From the NCBI GenBank assembly GCA_964651445.1, contig CAZYYW010000001.1:1-64000 (forward strand): a DNA stretch of 64,000 nucleotides, read 5' to 3'. Shown here one piece after another: positions 1 to 7,538 of this stretch; position 1 is the stretch's first letter, and each line of letters opens with the position of its first letter. Both the position numbers and the translations under genes were made by a program. Source of the stretch: GCA-2746365 sp964651445. Its GTDB lineage: Bacteria > Pseudomonadota > Gammaproteobacteria > SZUA-229. The notes beneath the pieces were generated by a model. The model made no database searches and had not been told where the DNA came from. It saw only the letters and a program-made list of their open reading frames with translations.

Positions 1-104
1 AACAAGCTAATCTGCAATCTGCTCGACCCAGACTTGTTCAGAGGCTCCTTAAGAAATAAACGGTACTGCCGATATTGCATACATAACATATAACTGGAAA
101 TATC

Positions 105-632
105 ATGTCTTTATACTCGATCGACAAACTGATCAATGAAACACGTCGTATTGCTGCAGAATTCAGGCGTACAACCGGGACTATTTTGCCTGTATCCGGT
201 GAGATAGCCCGTTATGATGTATCACGATACCTTGACCTCACCTTATGCAATGAACACAACGCTGGCTTCGATGCTATTGGCAAGCAACAGCGTCAGGGAC
301 AAAAGGTACTGATAAAAAGTAGGATAATTACAGATTCAATAAAATCAGGTCATCGACTTGGACAGATAAATCCAAATGCTAGCTGGGATATTGTCATCCT
401 TGCATTAATGGACAACACTTTTGAGCCTTACGAAATGTATCAGTTAAGCCGTGATCAAGTGATTGACTGTGCTTCAGGAAACAATAAAAAGAACATCACC
501 ATTTCCGTGGCAAAATTTAAAGCCATTGGCGACTTGGTTTGGACAAGTAATCAAGATATCATTTATTCAGATAATAAAGATATAAGTAACGAATATTATA
601 ATGAACCGGTAGTCCATTCAGAATATGTTTAA
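105..632 (+). CDS. Hypothetical protein, possible restriction-nuclease-like fold
   Basis: A 175-residue soluble protein with no signal peptide or membrane segment. The start has a GGAAA ribosome site seven bases upstream. The middle of the protein has spaced acidic residues (GEIARYD near 32-38, GFDAIG near 54-59) followed by VLIKS near 68-72. This order, E then D then I-x-K, recalls PD-(D/E)xK-type nuclease folds seen in small conserved hypothetical proteins of similar length. That reading is an inference from motif spacing, and no partner methylase or toxin is visible. It converges with the fliT end and shares no obvious operon. The gene upstream lies outside the window. Confidence 0.6.
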   Translation: MSLYSIDKLINETRRIAAEFRRTTGTILPVSGEIARYDVSRYLDLTLCNEHNAGFDAIGKQQRQGQKVLIKSRIITDSIKSGHRLGQINPNASWDIVILALMDNTFEPYEMYQLSRDQVIDCASGNNKKNITISVAKFKAIGDLVWTSNQDIIYSDNKDISNEYYNEPVVHSEYV

Positions 633-649
633 GCCGCCCTAAGGCGGCT
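632..649. terminator. Hairpin between the first gene and fliT
   Basis: A seven-base-pair GC-rich stem (AGCCGCC / GGCGGCT) with a CTAA loop lies between two convergent genes. It overlaps the stop of the upstream gene by one base. There is no strong T run on either side, so it may be a bidirectional terminator of modest strength. Confidence 0.5.
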
Positions 650-678
650 CTGATGAATATCTTAAGGAAGGGTTTTAA

Positions 679-993
679 CTAAGCACTGTTCATGGCATAC
701 ATATTAACCGCATGCCGACCCTTGCTGATGGTTGAAATTTCGCTGCGAGAATTTTCGCGTGCTTTTAGGGTAATCTTTTCTAGTTGTTTGTTTATATCGA
801 TGATTTTCTGTATTTTGTTGTCTATATCAACGACATTATGATGCTGTATCGAACCGGAGAATAATTGCTCAAGCAATTCACTGCGTTTCACTTCTATATC
901 GATGACTTTGTTCCAGTTACCCGCTGCAGCATCTTTTAGCATGCTCTCACTGCACACAATAGCACTCTGTATTTGTTTATCTTTATTATTCAT
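679..993 (-). CDS. fliT: FliT-like flagellar chaperone
   Basis: A small, highly charged, helical protein of 104 residues encoded directly downstream of fliS. That is the usual place for FliT, the export chaperone of the filament cap FliD. Sequence conservation in this family is weak, so the call rests on size, predicted all-helix content and gene order. The ATG at 993 is preferred over a TTG two codons earlier (999). The operon order is flaG-fliS-fliT, probably under the sigma-28 promoter at 2126-2152. Confidence 0.65.
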   Translation of the reverse strand: MNNKDKQIQSAIVCSESMLKDAAAGNWNKVIDIEVKRSELLEQLFSGSIQHHNVVDIDNKIQKIIDINKQLEKITLKARENSRSEISTISKGRHAVNMYAMNSA

Positions 994-1036
994 AGCCAAT
1001 GCTCACGTGGTTGTTGTTATCTGGTTAGTAGAAAAA

Positions 1037-1468
1037 TTATGATGCAACTGAAATATCAACGTCTGTCTGTTTTCTCATATCTTGGGGTATCGATTCCCAG
1101 CCAGACTTTATTTCATGCAACAAACCAGAAACCTCATTTAGTATTGAAACATCATTTTTCATGTTTGCTTTTAATAAACGACCTTCAATATACTCGTAAA
1201 TATTATCCAGGTTTCTCGCCAGCTCACCGCCAGCTTCGATGTTTAAACTGGATTTCAATCCGCCGATAATGGCTATCGCTTGTCCGATAACTTCACCTTT
1301 TTTAGCCGTTTCCTCACGCGCCATTAATCCTTTAACTATCGCTATTTTACCTAGAGCACCTTCTAGTAACATCATCACCAGTCGATGCGGATCGGCATCT
1401 GTTACGCCGCTAATTCTGTTTATCTGGTTATAATGTGAGATATTTGTGCCCATTGTTGCAATGCTCAT
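1037..1468 (-). CDS. fliS: Flagellin export chaperone FliS
   Basis: A 143-residue FliS-family protein. It binds the C-terminus of flagellin in the cytoplasm and prevents premature polymerisation before export. The hallmark segment DADPHRLVMMLLEGAL near residues 24-39 and the following helices (AIAIIGGLKSSLN, YEYIEGRLLKANM) are typical of the family, as is the length. GAGGG lies about eight bases before the ATG. It sits between flaG and fliT on the same strand. Confidence 0.92.
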   Translation of the reverse strand: MSIATMGTNISHYNQINRISGVTDADPHRLVMMLLEGALGKIAIVKGLMAREETAKKGEVIGQAIAIIGGLKSSLNIEAGGELARNLDNIYEYIEGRLLKANMKNDVSILNEVSGLLHEIKSGWESIPQDMRKQTDVDISVAS

Positions 1469-1611
1469 TCTGCGCCCTCTATTTTTTAGTTATTTCACTG
1501 TCCAATAAAAACCAAACAATTAACCACATGTTTGCTTTGCCTTTTAAATATTCTCATAACGGGTGGCAACTTAACTAGTCGCTATCTACACATCTGCAAT
1601 TTAAATGCCAA

Positions 1612-2010
1612 TTACATGTATTCACTAAATAGCTTTATATTGCCACCATCACCCAAGTTTCGAGCAAAGCTTAAAGCCTCTTCATTTGGGATTTGTCGAA
1701 TCACTTCATCTGTGGCTAAGTCAATGACTTTAATAACAGTCTTACCGCTATCTTTGTCGACACTAAAATGAATTTCACGTTGCACAAGCTGCATAGTTTC
1801 ATTAATTTTTTTCACTGCTTCGTCAAGTTGCGCTGCATCCACAGCTTCTACCACTGCGGCACTTTGTTCTGGCTTTGCCGCCTGTGCTGGCAATTCATTA
1901 CCGAATTGCGGATGATTACGCGCTGAAGCTGTACCATTAACCGGCAATATTCTTTCTGCGGCTCTCTGACTAACGTCAATCATCTTGTTATCATCATTGG
2001 ATATTCTCAT
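1612..2010 (-). CDS. flaG: FlaG family protein
   Basis: A 132-residue FlaG-type protein. A variable, polar N-terminal half is followed by the conserved C-terminal domain (LDEAVKKINETMQLVQREIHFSVDKDSGKTVIKVIDLATDEVIRQIP, in two blocks from about residue 62). In polar-flagellated bacteria FlaG affects filament length. It is first in a flaG-fliS-fliT unit, with a sigma-28-like promoter about 115 bases upstream. A seven-base-pair hairpin (2074-2091) falls inside its predicted 5' leader. An in-frame ATG nine codons in is possible, but neither start has a strong ribosome site. Confidence 0.88.
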   Translation of the reverse strand: MRISNDDNKMIDVSQRAAERILPVNGTASARNHPQFGNELPAQAAKPEQSAAVVEAVDAAQLDEAVKKINETMQLVQREIHFSVDKDSGKTVIKVIDLATDEVIRQIPNEEALSFARNLGDGGNIKLFSEYM

Positions 2011-2125
2011 CAGGGTGTCACCTGCTAATTATTTTAAAACATTCGTCCTTACGCTTTATCGACTCAATACCTGCCTGAAATTTTTTTCAGGATAACGTCT
2101 TAGACTTTCATTACTACTAGTAACT

Positions 2126-2152
2126 ATATCGACAGGCTTAAAATTTCCTTTA
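2126..2152 (-). promoter_or_regulatory. Sigma-28 (FliA) promoter for flaG-fliS-fliT
   Basis: Read on the minus strand: TAAAGGAA, 11 bases, GTCGATAT. This fits the FliA pattern TAAA-N15-GCCGATAA with two mismatches in the -10. Predicted start of transcription is near 2118. Confidence 0.6.
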
Positions 2153-2212
2153 ATCTTGCGCCTATTTGCTCAATATTTATCGCCGAAAAAGCGAAATAAT
2201 CACCGCCATACG

Positions 2213-3580
2213 CTACCTTCGGGAGATTTGAGGTAAATTGGCGAGTTGTTGCGTTAAGAAACTACCTGTCGACTGCAACTGCGCCACTAATATATCCATC
2301 GCGATGAACTGCGCACTCAGACGCGCTTCTAATGAAGCCATGCGTCTATCTAATACTTCTCGCCTATCGTCTATTCCATCTAACCGACTTTGCAGACCAT
2401 CTCGGCGAGAATCAATAATACCGTCGTCAGCAACATACCCTGTTATCGCGGCAGAAAACCCTTGTGCTATACCACCAGAGGAAGAAAAGAAATTCCTTAC
2501 ATCGGATAAATTACTGGCGAGTTTTTCATCAAACACGGTTGCGTCCAGCTTTAAGCTGCCACCATCCCCTAGTGTGATGCCCAGCTCAGATAAGTTAGAA
2601 AATACACCGCCACTGGCACCAGAAGACAGCGCCTGACGCAAGCTATTTTGTATCCCTCTAACCACAGAATCACCGTTTAGCGGCCCTGCTATTAAAGTCG
2701 ATTGATCAAAACCTGATAAACCTTTCATCACACCGATGAGCGTGTTGTAATTCAAGACAAAACTATCGACATCTTTTTTAATGGCGTCATTGTCCAGTAC
2801 CACCGAAAGTGTTTCTGATGAACCTGGTTGCGCACTGTTGAGATTAAAGGTCACACCTGAAATAACATCGGAAAAATTATTGCTGCCACGTGTCACTGTC
2901 TGCGAATCGACTTGTATTACCGCGTCAGATGCCGATATCAGCGTTGTTAAATTGGATGAATCCAGTTGCGTTAAATCAAACCCAGGCACCGTACCATCAT
3001 CTGTGGCAAGTACATTAATGGTATTACTTGCGCCCACCTGATCTGAACTTAGAATTAACTGCGTCCCCGAATCTACAGTGATTAAAGATGCTCTTACTCC
3101 AGGATTATCCGATGCTATATTGATAGCATCGCGTATGCCTTCTAATGTATTGTTGCTACTATCGATGGTGAGCTGAAAGGTTTCTGCGCCAAGTGATATA
3201 TCAAGTGTACCGGCACCCATAACCTCGCTACTATCAGTAAAATCCGCCGAACGCAGTTTTTCTGCCTGTGCTAGTTGTATTACTTCAATGTTATAACTAC
3301 CTGCAACTGCGGTGTCATCTGTTGTGGCGCTAAACACCTCGTCATTACTGGAACTGGCTTTATAAACCTGGAATGCTAATGGATCTTCCAGACGACTTAT
3401 ACTGGTTTGAAAAGCAGACAGTGCGCCTTTAAGTGTGCCGAAGGCCGATAGCTCCGAACCCAAACTGGTTTCTCGTGTGTTTAATCGTGCATTCACCGGT
3501 TCTGCCTCGGCAGCAACTAACTGTGAGACAATGCTATTTATGTCCAGACCTGAACCGATTCCACTTGCAATAATTGGCAT
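2213..3580 (-). CDS. fliD: Flagellar filament cap protein FliD (HAP2)
   Basis: A 455-residue FliD. The N-terminal domain (GSGLDINSIVSQLVAAE near residues 8-24) and a C-terminal coiled coil (DRREVLDRRMASLEARLSAQF, about 405-425) are the two polymerisation ends. The middle has the FliD_C region (DVDSFVLNYNTLIGVMKGLS near 270). It caps the growing filament and folds flagellin monomers. It lies between fliC and flaG. No clear sigma-28 or sigma-54 promoter was found in the 170 bases upstream, and fliC has its own terminator, so its promoter is unresolved. Confidence 0.93.
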   Translation of the reverse strand: MPIIASGIGSGLDINSIVSQLVAAEAEPVNARLNTRETSLGSELSAFGTLKGALSAFQTSISRLEDPLAFQVYKASSSNDEVFSATTDDTAVAGSYNIEVIQLAQAEKLRSADFTDSSEVMGAGTLDISLGAETFQLTIDSSNNTLEGIRDAINIASDNPGVRASLITVDSGTQLILSSDQVGASNTINVLATDDGTVPGFDLTQLDSSNLTTLISASDAVIQVDSQTVTRGSNNFSDVISGVTFNLNSAQPGSSETLSVVLDNDAIKKDVDSFVLNYNTLIGVMKGLSGFDQSTLIAGPLNGDSVVRGIQNSLRQALSSGASGGVFSNLSELGITLGDGGSLKLDATVFDEKLASNLSDVRNFFSSSGGIAQGFSAAITGYVADDGIIDSRRDGLQSRLDGIDDRREVLDRRMASLEARLSAQFIAMDILVAQLQSTGSFLTQQLANLPQISRR

Positions 3581-3655
3581 TTCAAAATCCTCTAAACTTT
3601 ATGACTGCATTTAAAATTATTTCGTATCACATAATTAGTATGACGCTTAAACAAT

Positions 3656-3682
3656 AAAAACTCTGGCAGTGTATCCCTGCCA
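3656..3682 (-). terminator. Terminator downstream of fliC
   Basis: On the minus strand a TGGCAG / CTGCCA stem with a seven-base loop is followed by GAG and five Ts. A second, stronger ten-base-pair hairpin (3712-3737, GGTCAGGCAA / TTGCCTGACC) lies closer to the fliC stop but lacks a T run. Together they make fliC likely monocistronic. Confidence 0.7.
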
Positions 3683-3750
3683 AAGCTTATTAAAATACTA
3701 CCGGTAACCGTGGTCAGGCAAAAAACCTTGCCTGACCATTCATTAACCAA

Positions 3751-4947
3751 CTACCGAAGCAGGCTCAATACGTTTTGTGGTATTGAATTTGCTTGCGACA
3801 ACATGGCAACACCGGCCTGTTGCAGAATCTGATTACGTGTCAAACTTGCTGTTTCTGCAGCAAAGTCAGCATCACGAATACGACCACGTGCTGCGCTGGT
3901 GTTTTCTGAGTTAATGGCCAGATTATTTACCACACTTTCAAAACGTGTTTGAATTGCACCCAGATCAGCACGTGCAGTGTTAACCGCTGTTAGCGCTGCA
4001 TCCATCTGTCCAATTGTTGCTACTGCACCTGTCGCTGTTGATATATCCATGCTGGCAAAGCCATTGGTTACCGAGGTTGCAGTTGTAGCTGCCGCTAGAC
4101 CTGTGTTAACGGTTGCAGCGTCTTGATCACCACCGGCGCTGGCAACAAATGCAACAACAATAGCATCTGCCTTTGCAGCATCACCTGCGTAACTAAGAGT
4201 CACTAAATCACTATTCGTCCCGCCCACTGATGCAATAACACCGGTTGTGCCAGAAATTGCATTAATGGCTGAACTTACACCGACCGCACGCTCTGCTGCA
4301 CTAGTAGCCACACCGATAGCGCCGACATTTGTGCCGTTAATGGTAAGTGTGTCTGCTTCAATAGCACCCCAGTTAACATCAGCAGTGCCTGCTGCAACAG
4401 TAGCGCCTGTAGCTGAGGTAGCATTATGATTTTCGCCCAAACTAGAAGATTGTGCATTGACAATGCCGCTAATAGCAATCGTTTCACCACGATTAGCACC
4501 TACCTGAAAGCTCTGATCAACAAAACTACCATCAAGCAACTTAACACCATTGAAATTTGTTTGTGTCGCCACACGATCAACTTCACTTTTAAGCTGTTGC
4601 GCTTCTGCATTCAGTGCTGCACGGTCAGATGCACTGTTTGTTGCATTGGCAGACTGTACCGCTAGTTCACGAATACGTTGCAAGGCGCTACTGACACTAT
4701 CAAGCGAGCCTTCCGCCGTTTGTGCTAAAGAAACACCATCATTGGCGTTACGCATGGCGATATTCATGCCACGTATTTGTGTGGTCATTCTTTCTGAAAT
4801 AGCCAGACCTGCCGCATCGTCTTTTGCACTGTTAATGCGCAAACCAGAGGATAAACGTTGTAGTGATGTCGCAAGATCCATTGATGATGAAGATAAATTA
4901 CGCTGCGCGTTTAATGAGGCAACGTTAGTATTAATTGTTAAAGCCAT
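3751..4947 (-). CDS. fliC: Flagellin
   Basis: A 398-residue flagellin, the filament subunit. The conserved N-terminal D0/D1 region covers about residues 1-140 (MALTINTNVASLNAQRNL; LQRIRELAVQSANATNS). The C-terminal D1/D0 covers about 310-398 (ending IPQNVLSLLR). The central domain is short and rich in Ala, Thr, Gly and Val. The LQRIRELAVQ segment corresponds to the region that TLR5 recognises in other flagellins. Only one flagellin gene is present in this window. It has its own sigma-28 promoter and terminator. The gene on its promoter side encodes a sulfotransferase-like protein. Confidence 0.95.
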   Translation of the reverse strand: MALTINTNVASLNAQRNLSSSSMDLATSLQRLSSGLRINSAKDDAAGLAISERMTTQIRGMNIAMRNANDGVSLAQTAEGSLDSVSSALQRIRELAVQSANATNSASDRAALNAEAQQLKSEVDRVATQTNFNGVKLLDGSFVDQSFQVGANRGETIAISGIVNAQSSSLGENHNATSATGATVAAGTADVNWGAIEADTLTINGTNVGAIGVATSAAERAVGVSSAINAISGTTGVIASVGGTNSDLVTLSYAGDAAKADAIVVAFVASAGGDQDAATVNTGLAAATTATSVTNGFASMDISTATGAVATIGQMDAALTAVNTARADLGAIQTRFESVVNNLAINSENTSAARGRIRDADFAAETASLTRNQILQQAGVAMLSQANSIPQNVLSLLR

Positions 4948-5010
4948 GTCTGTTCTCCTAGAGCGAGCAGATATACGACCAACGTGGTGTATTTACTGCT
5001 TCTGCTATCC

Positions 5011-5037
5011 TTAACGACAGGACTTTAAAAAACTTTA
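5011..5037 (-). promoter_or_regulatory. Sigma-28 promoter for fliC
   Basis: Minus strand: TAAAGTTT, 11 bases, GTCGTTAA. The -35 is the exact FliA consensus, and the -10 differs from GCCGATAA at two positions. Predicted start is near 5003, about 56 bases before the fliC ATG. The same two elements with the same spacing occur upstream of flgM. Confidence 0.85.
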
Positions 5038-5081
5038 ATGGCTGTTTACATGTTTTCAATATATTTCTCATAATGACTGAT

Positions 5082-6605
5082 TTACATATGTTGACAGCCA
5101 TAAGGCACTGTCATGATGCCGGAGGGCGATAACTCGTTTACAAAAACATGTAGGTGTTTTTTGTAATGTCTACTATTTTCAGACGAAACTTTATACTGCC
5201 GAGATTCAGGCAGTGAATACCTCGCTATATTGACCTTATTTTTACTCGTGGCAAAAGCCTGCCCTGATACTTGCCATTGTATGTTGATAAATTCAAATAA
5301 CTGCTTACTGACATTCGCCGGGCATGCAATTAACTCTTCATAATTCACCTTATGTATTTTTATCGGCAGAACATCTTCCCAATGCGCCATTAAACGTTGA
5401 TATTGCTGAAAATATAACGCTATATGTTCCTGATTATATGAATAATCATTTTCTGTCGTAAAGTTTCGAAAATAACTGGAGAGACAAACATCAAACGGAT
5501 TTCTAACACAGTGAATAATTTGCGCCTGTGGATATAACAGTGCAATCAAACCCAGATACAGATAATTTTCTGGCATTGTATTTATTATTTTTTCTGGTTT
5601 CTTGCTTTCGCTGCTAGCAGCAATGTTATTGACCTCATTAAGATAAAACCTTGAATAGTTATTGATAATTTCAATGTTAAAATCGTTTTTATAAAGCCTG
5701 TTAAACCGTTCTGAAATCAGCCTGATTTGATTGCCTTCGCCGATGCTATAGACATCCGCCTTTCTGTTGAGCATGTTTTCCACCAGGCTGATGCCTGAAC
5801 ATGGCATACCCACAACAAATACTGGTTGCACGCTATTATTTAACGCATTCCTATCAAACTTATTAAATATGGCAGGCGTATAGGTGGCAATCCGTTGCGT
5901 CATCACGCTTACGTGTTTATCACCGTCAAACATTAAACCCTTGCTCATATTCGCCACCAGATAGTTGGCAAAGGCTTTATCATAACGACCACTGGCATCG
6001 TATATATTGCCTAATGAAAAATAAAAGCTACTACGATCTTCCAGTGACAATTCTGTGTTTTCAAGTAATTTTTCAATATTAATAACATCCTGATCGCTTA
6101 GAATACTGGCATCAATTTCAGCCACGCCTTGCAGATTCTTAGGGTCATCAGGATTTAATTCAAAGGCGTATTTGTAGTGATGCAGGGCAAGGTCAAGATT
6201 ACCTTGCCTCAAGTTCAAACGTGCTAATTCTGCATGTGCCTCTGCATTATTTTCGTCTATATTCAACATACATATATAATGCAATATGGCATCATTAAAG
6301 CGTGAAGCACGGGTATGAACCTGAGCAAGATTTTTATTTGTCTCGATGTTATCTGGGTTTAACTCCCATGCCATGTTTAAAAACTCAACAGCCAGTTTTA
6401 ACATGCCGGCTTGCATTGCAATCAAACCCAAACCATTTAGTACCAAAATATTTTTAGGTTCTAACTGTAACGCTTTCTGGTAAAGGTAATTTGCCTGCTT
6501 CAACTTATTTTCTTCAAAATAGTCATTCGCTTCGAAGATCAGCCTTGCCACATGATTATCATGACGTTTTGTCTTCTGTTGAATTTTTATTTCTATGCTT
6601 TTCAT
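5082..6605 (-). CDS. TPR-repeat sulfotransferase family protein in the flg operon
   Basis: A 507-residue cytosolic protein. Residues about 20-220 are tandem TPR helices (for example KQANYLYQKALQLEPKN near 36-52). Residues about 262-480 form a sulfotransferase domain with a PAPS 5'-phosphosulfate loop VGMPCSGISLVE (265-276) and the 3'-phosphate motif VRNPFDVCLSS (367-377). The loop has Cys and Ile where most relatives have Arg and Thr (GMPRSGTT), so activity is uncertain. It is the last gene of the flgB-to-flgL run, 28 bases after flgL, and it precedes the flagellin gene. A role in modifying a surface or flagellar component is inferred from position only. Confidence 0.82.
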   Translation of the reverse strand: MKSIEIKIQQKTKRHDNHVARLIFEANDYFEENKLKQANYLYQKALQLEPKNILVLNGLGLIAMQAGMLKLAVEFLNMAWELNPDNIETNKNLAQVHTRASRFNDAILHYICMLNIDENNAEAHAELARLNLRQGNLDLALHHYKYAFELNPDDPKNLQGVAEIDASILSDQDVINIEKLLENTELSLEDRSSFYFSLGNIYDASGRYDKAFANYLVANMSKGLMFDGDKHVSVMTQRIATYTPAIFNKFDRNALNNSVQPVFVVGMPCSGISLVENMLNRKADVYSIGEGNQIRLISERFNRLYKNDFNIEIINNYSRFYLNEVNNIAASSESKKPEKIINTMPENYLYLGLIALLYPQAQIIHCVRNPFDVCLSSYFRNFTTENDYSYNQEHIALYFQQYQRLMAHWEDVLPIKIHKVNYEELIACPANVSKQLFEFINIQWQVSGQAFATSKNKVNIARYSLPESRQYKVSSENSRHYKKHLHVFVNELSPSGIMTVPYGCQHM

Positions 6606-6633
6606 TTTTATATCCCATTTACACGTGCCATAG

Positions 6634-7536
6634 CTACAGATAGTTAAATAATGACAAACCCTGAATTTTTACAAAACTTTGTTGCGATGCTTGTAACGAC
6701 AGTAACTGCTGCTCAAACCTGCTGACGGCTTCTGCATAGTCCAAGTCTTGTAGACCTGAACGATTTTCCTGCAGTACCAGCGTAAAACTGCTATTCACAT
6801 TTCTTTGCCCATCAATGGTATTTAAACGGCCACCAATACTTGCGCGAGCATCGTTCACTACGTTGAGCGCGGAATCTAGGCGACTAAGTGTCACGCCTGA
6901 TGGTGTATTTGCCTCTAGATCTGTGACAAAATCTTGTATCACTGAAAACATACTGGCATTGCCTCCTGCACCGTCATCAATTTTCATGAATATGTCGTCA
7001 CCAGAGTCTCCAACCGATACCTGACTTCTGCTGCCAATTTGTACATTTCGCTGACCCTGGTCACCGTTGTAACTAAAATTACCGGAACCGTCATCGGTAA
7101 ACGGTACGGTATCGGTTTTAAAACCGGCGAATAAATATTCACCACTGGCATCGGTACTGTTTGCTAATTGCATCAGAGCATCAATACTGAGCTGCACTTC
7201 TGCCACCATCGACAAACGATCACTCGCACTCAAGCTGCCATTATTTGCGTGTACCGAAATTTCACGGATACGTTGTAAAACATCATTTACTTCGGTTAAC
7301 ACCGCCTCTCCCATAACCAGACGTGTTTCTGCAAAATCGGCATTTCGTTGAAACTGGTTAGTGCTTTCAATCACTTTATTTAGATCAAGAATTCGAGTGG
7401 CTGCGGTGGGGTCATCACTGGGCGTTAAAACACGCTTGCCGGTGGCAATCTGCTGCTGCGTTTTAGCCAGTTCAGCCTGAGTATTTAACATGGCATTCAC
7501 TGCTTGTTGAAATATTTGTGCTGTCGAGATACGCAT
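6634..7536 (-). CDS. flgL: Hook-filament junction protein FlgL (HAP3)
   Basis: A 300-residue FlgL. Like flagellin, it has conserved termini: MRISTAQIFQQAVNAMLNTQ at the N-terminus, and LQDLDYAEAVSRFEQQLLSLQASQQ near the C-terminus. It joins the filament to FlgK. A GGAG ribosome site lies six bases before the ATG. It follows flgK with a gap of two bases. Confidence 0.94.
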   Translation of the reverse strand: MRISTAQIFQQAVNAMLNTQAELAKTQQQIATGKRVLTPSDDPTAATRILDLNKVIESTNQFQRNADFAETRLVMGEAVLTEVNDVLQRIREISVHANNGSLSASDRLSMVAEVQLSIDALMQLANSTDASGEYLFAGFKTDTVPFTDDGSGNFSYNGDQGQRNVQIGSRSQVSVGDSGDDIFMKIDDGAGGNASMFSVIQDFVTDLEANTPSGVTLSRLDSALNVVNDARASIGGRLNTIDGQRNVNSSFTLVLQENRSGLQDLDYAEAVSRFEQQLLSLQASQQSFVKIQGLSLFNYL

Positions 7537-7538
7537 TT

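Noticed and set aside
4426..5014. Open frames opposite fliC
   Set aside because: Antisense shadows of a well-supported flagellin gene, with no ribosome site or known domain.
6615..6632. TGGCACG on the minus strand before the TPR-sulfotransferase
   Set aside because: GC is not found ten bases after GG, so it is not a sigma-54 promoter; the gene follows flgL by 28 bases.
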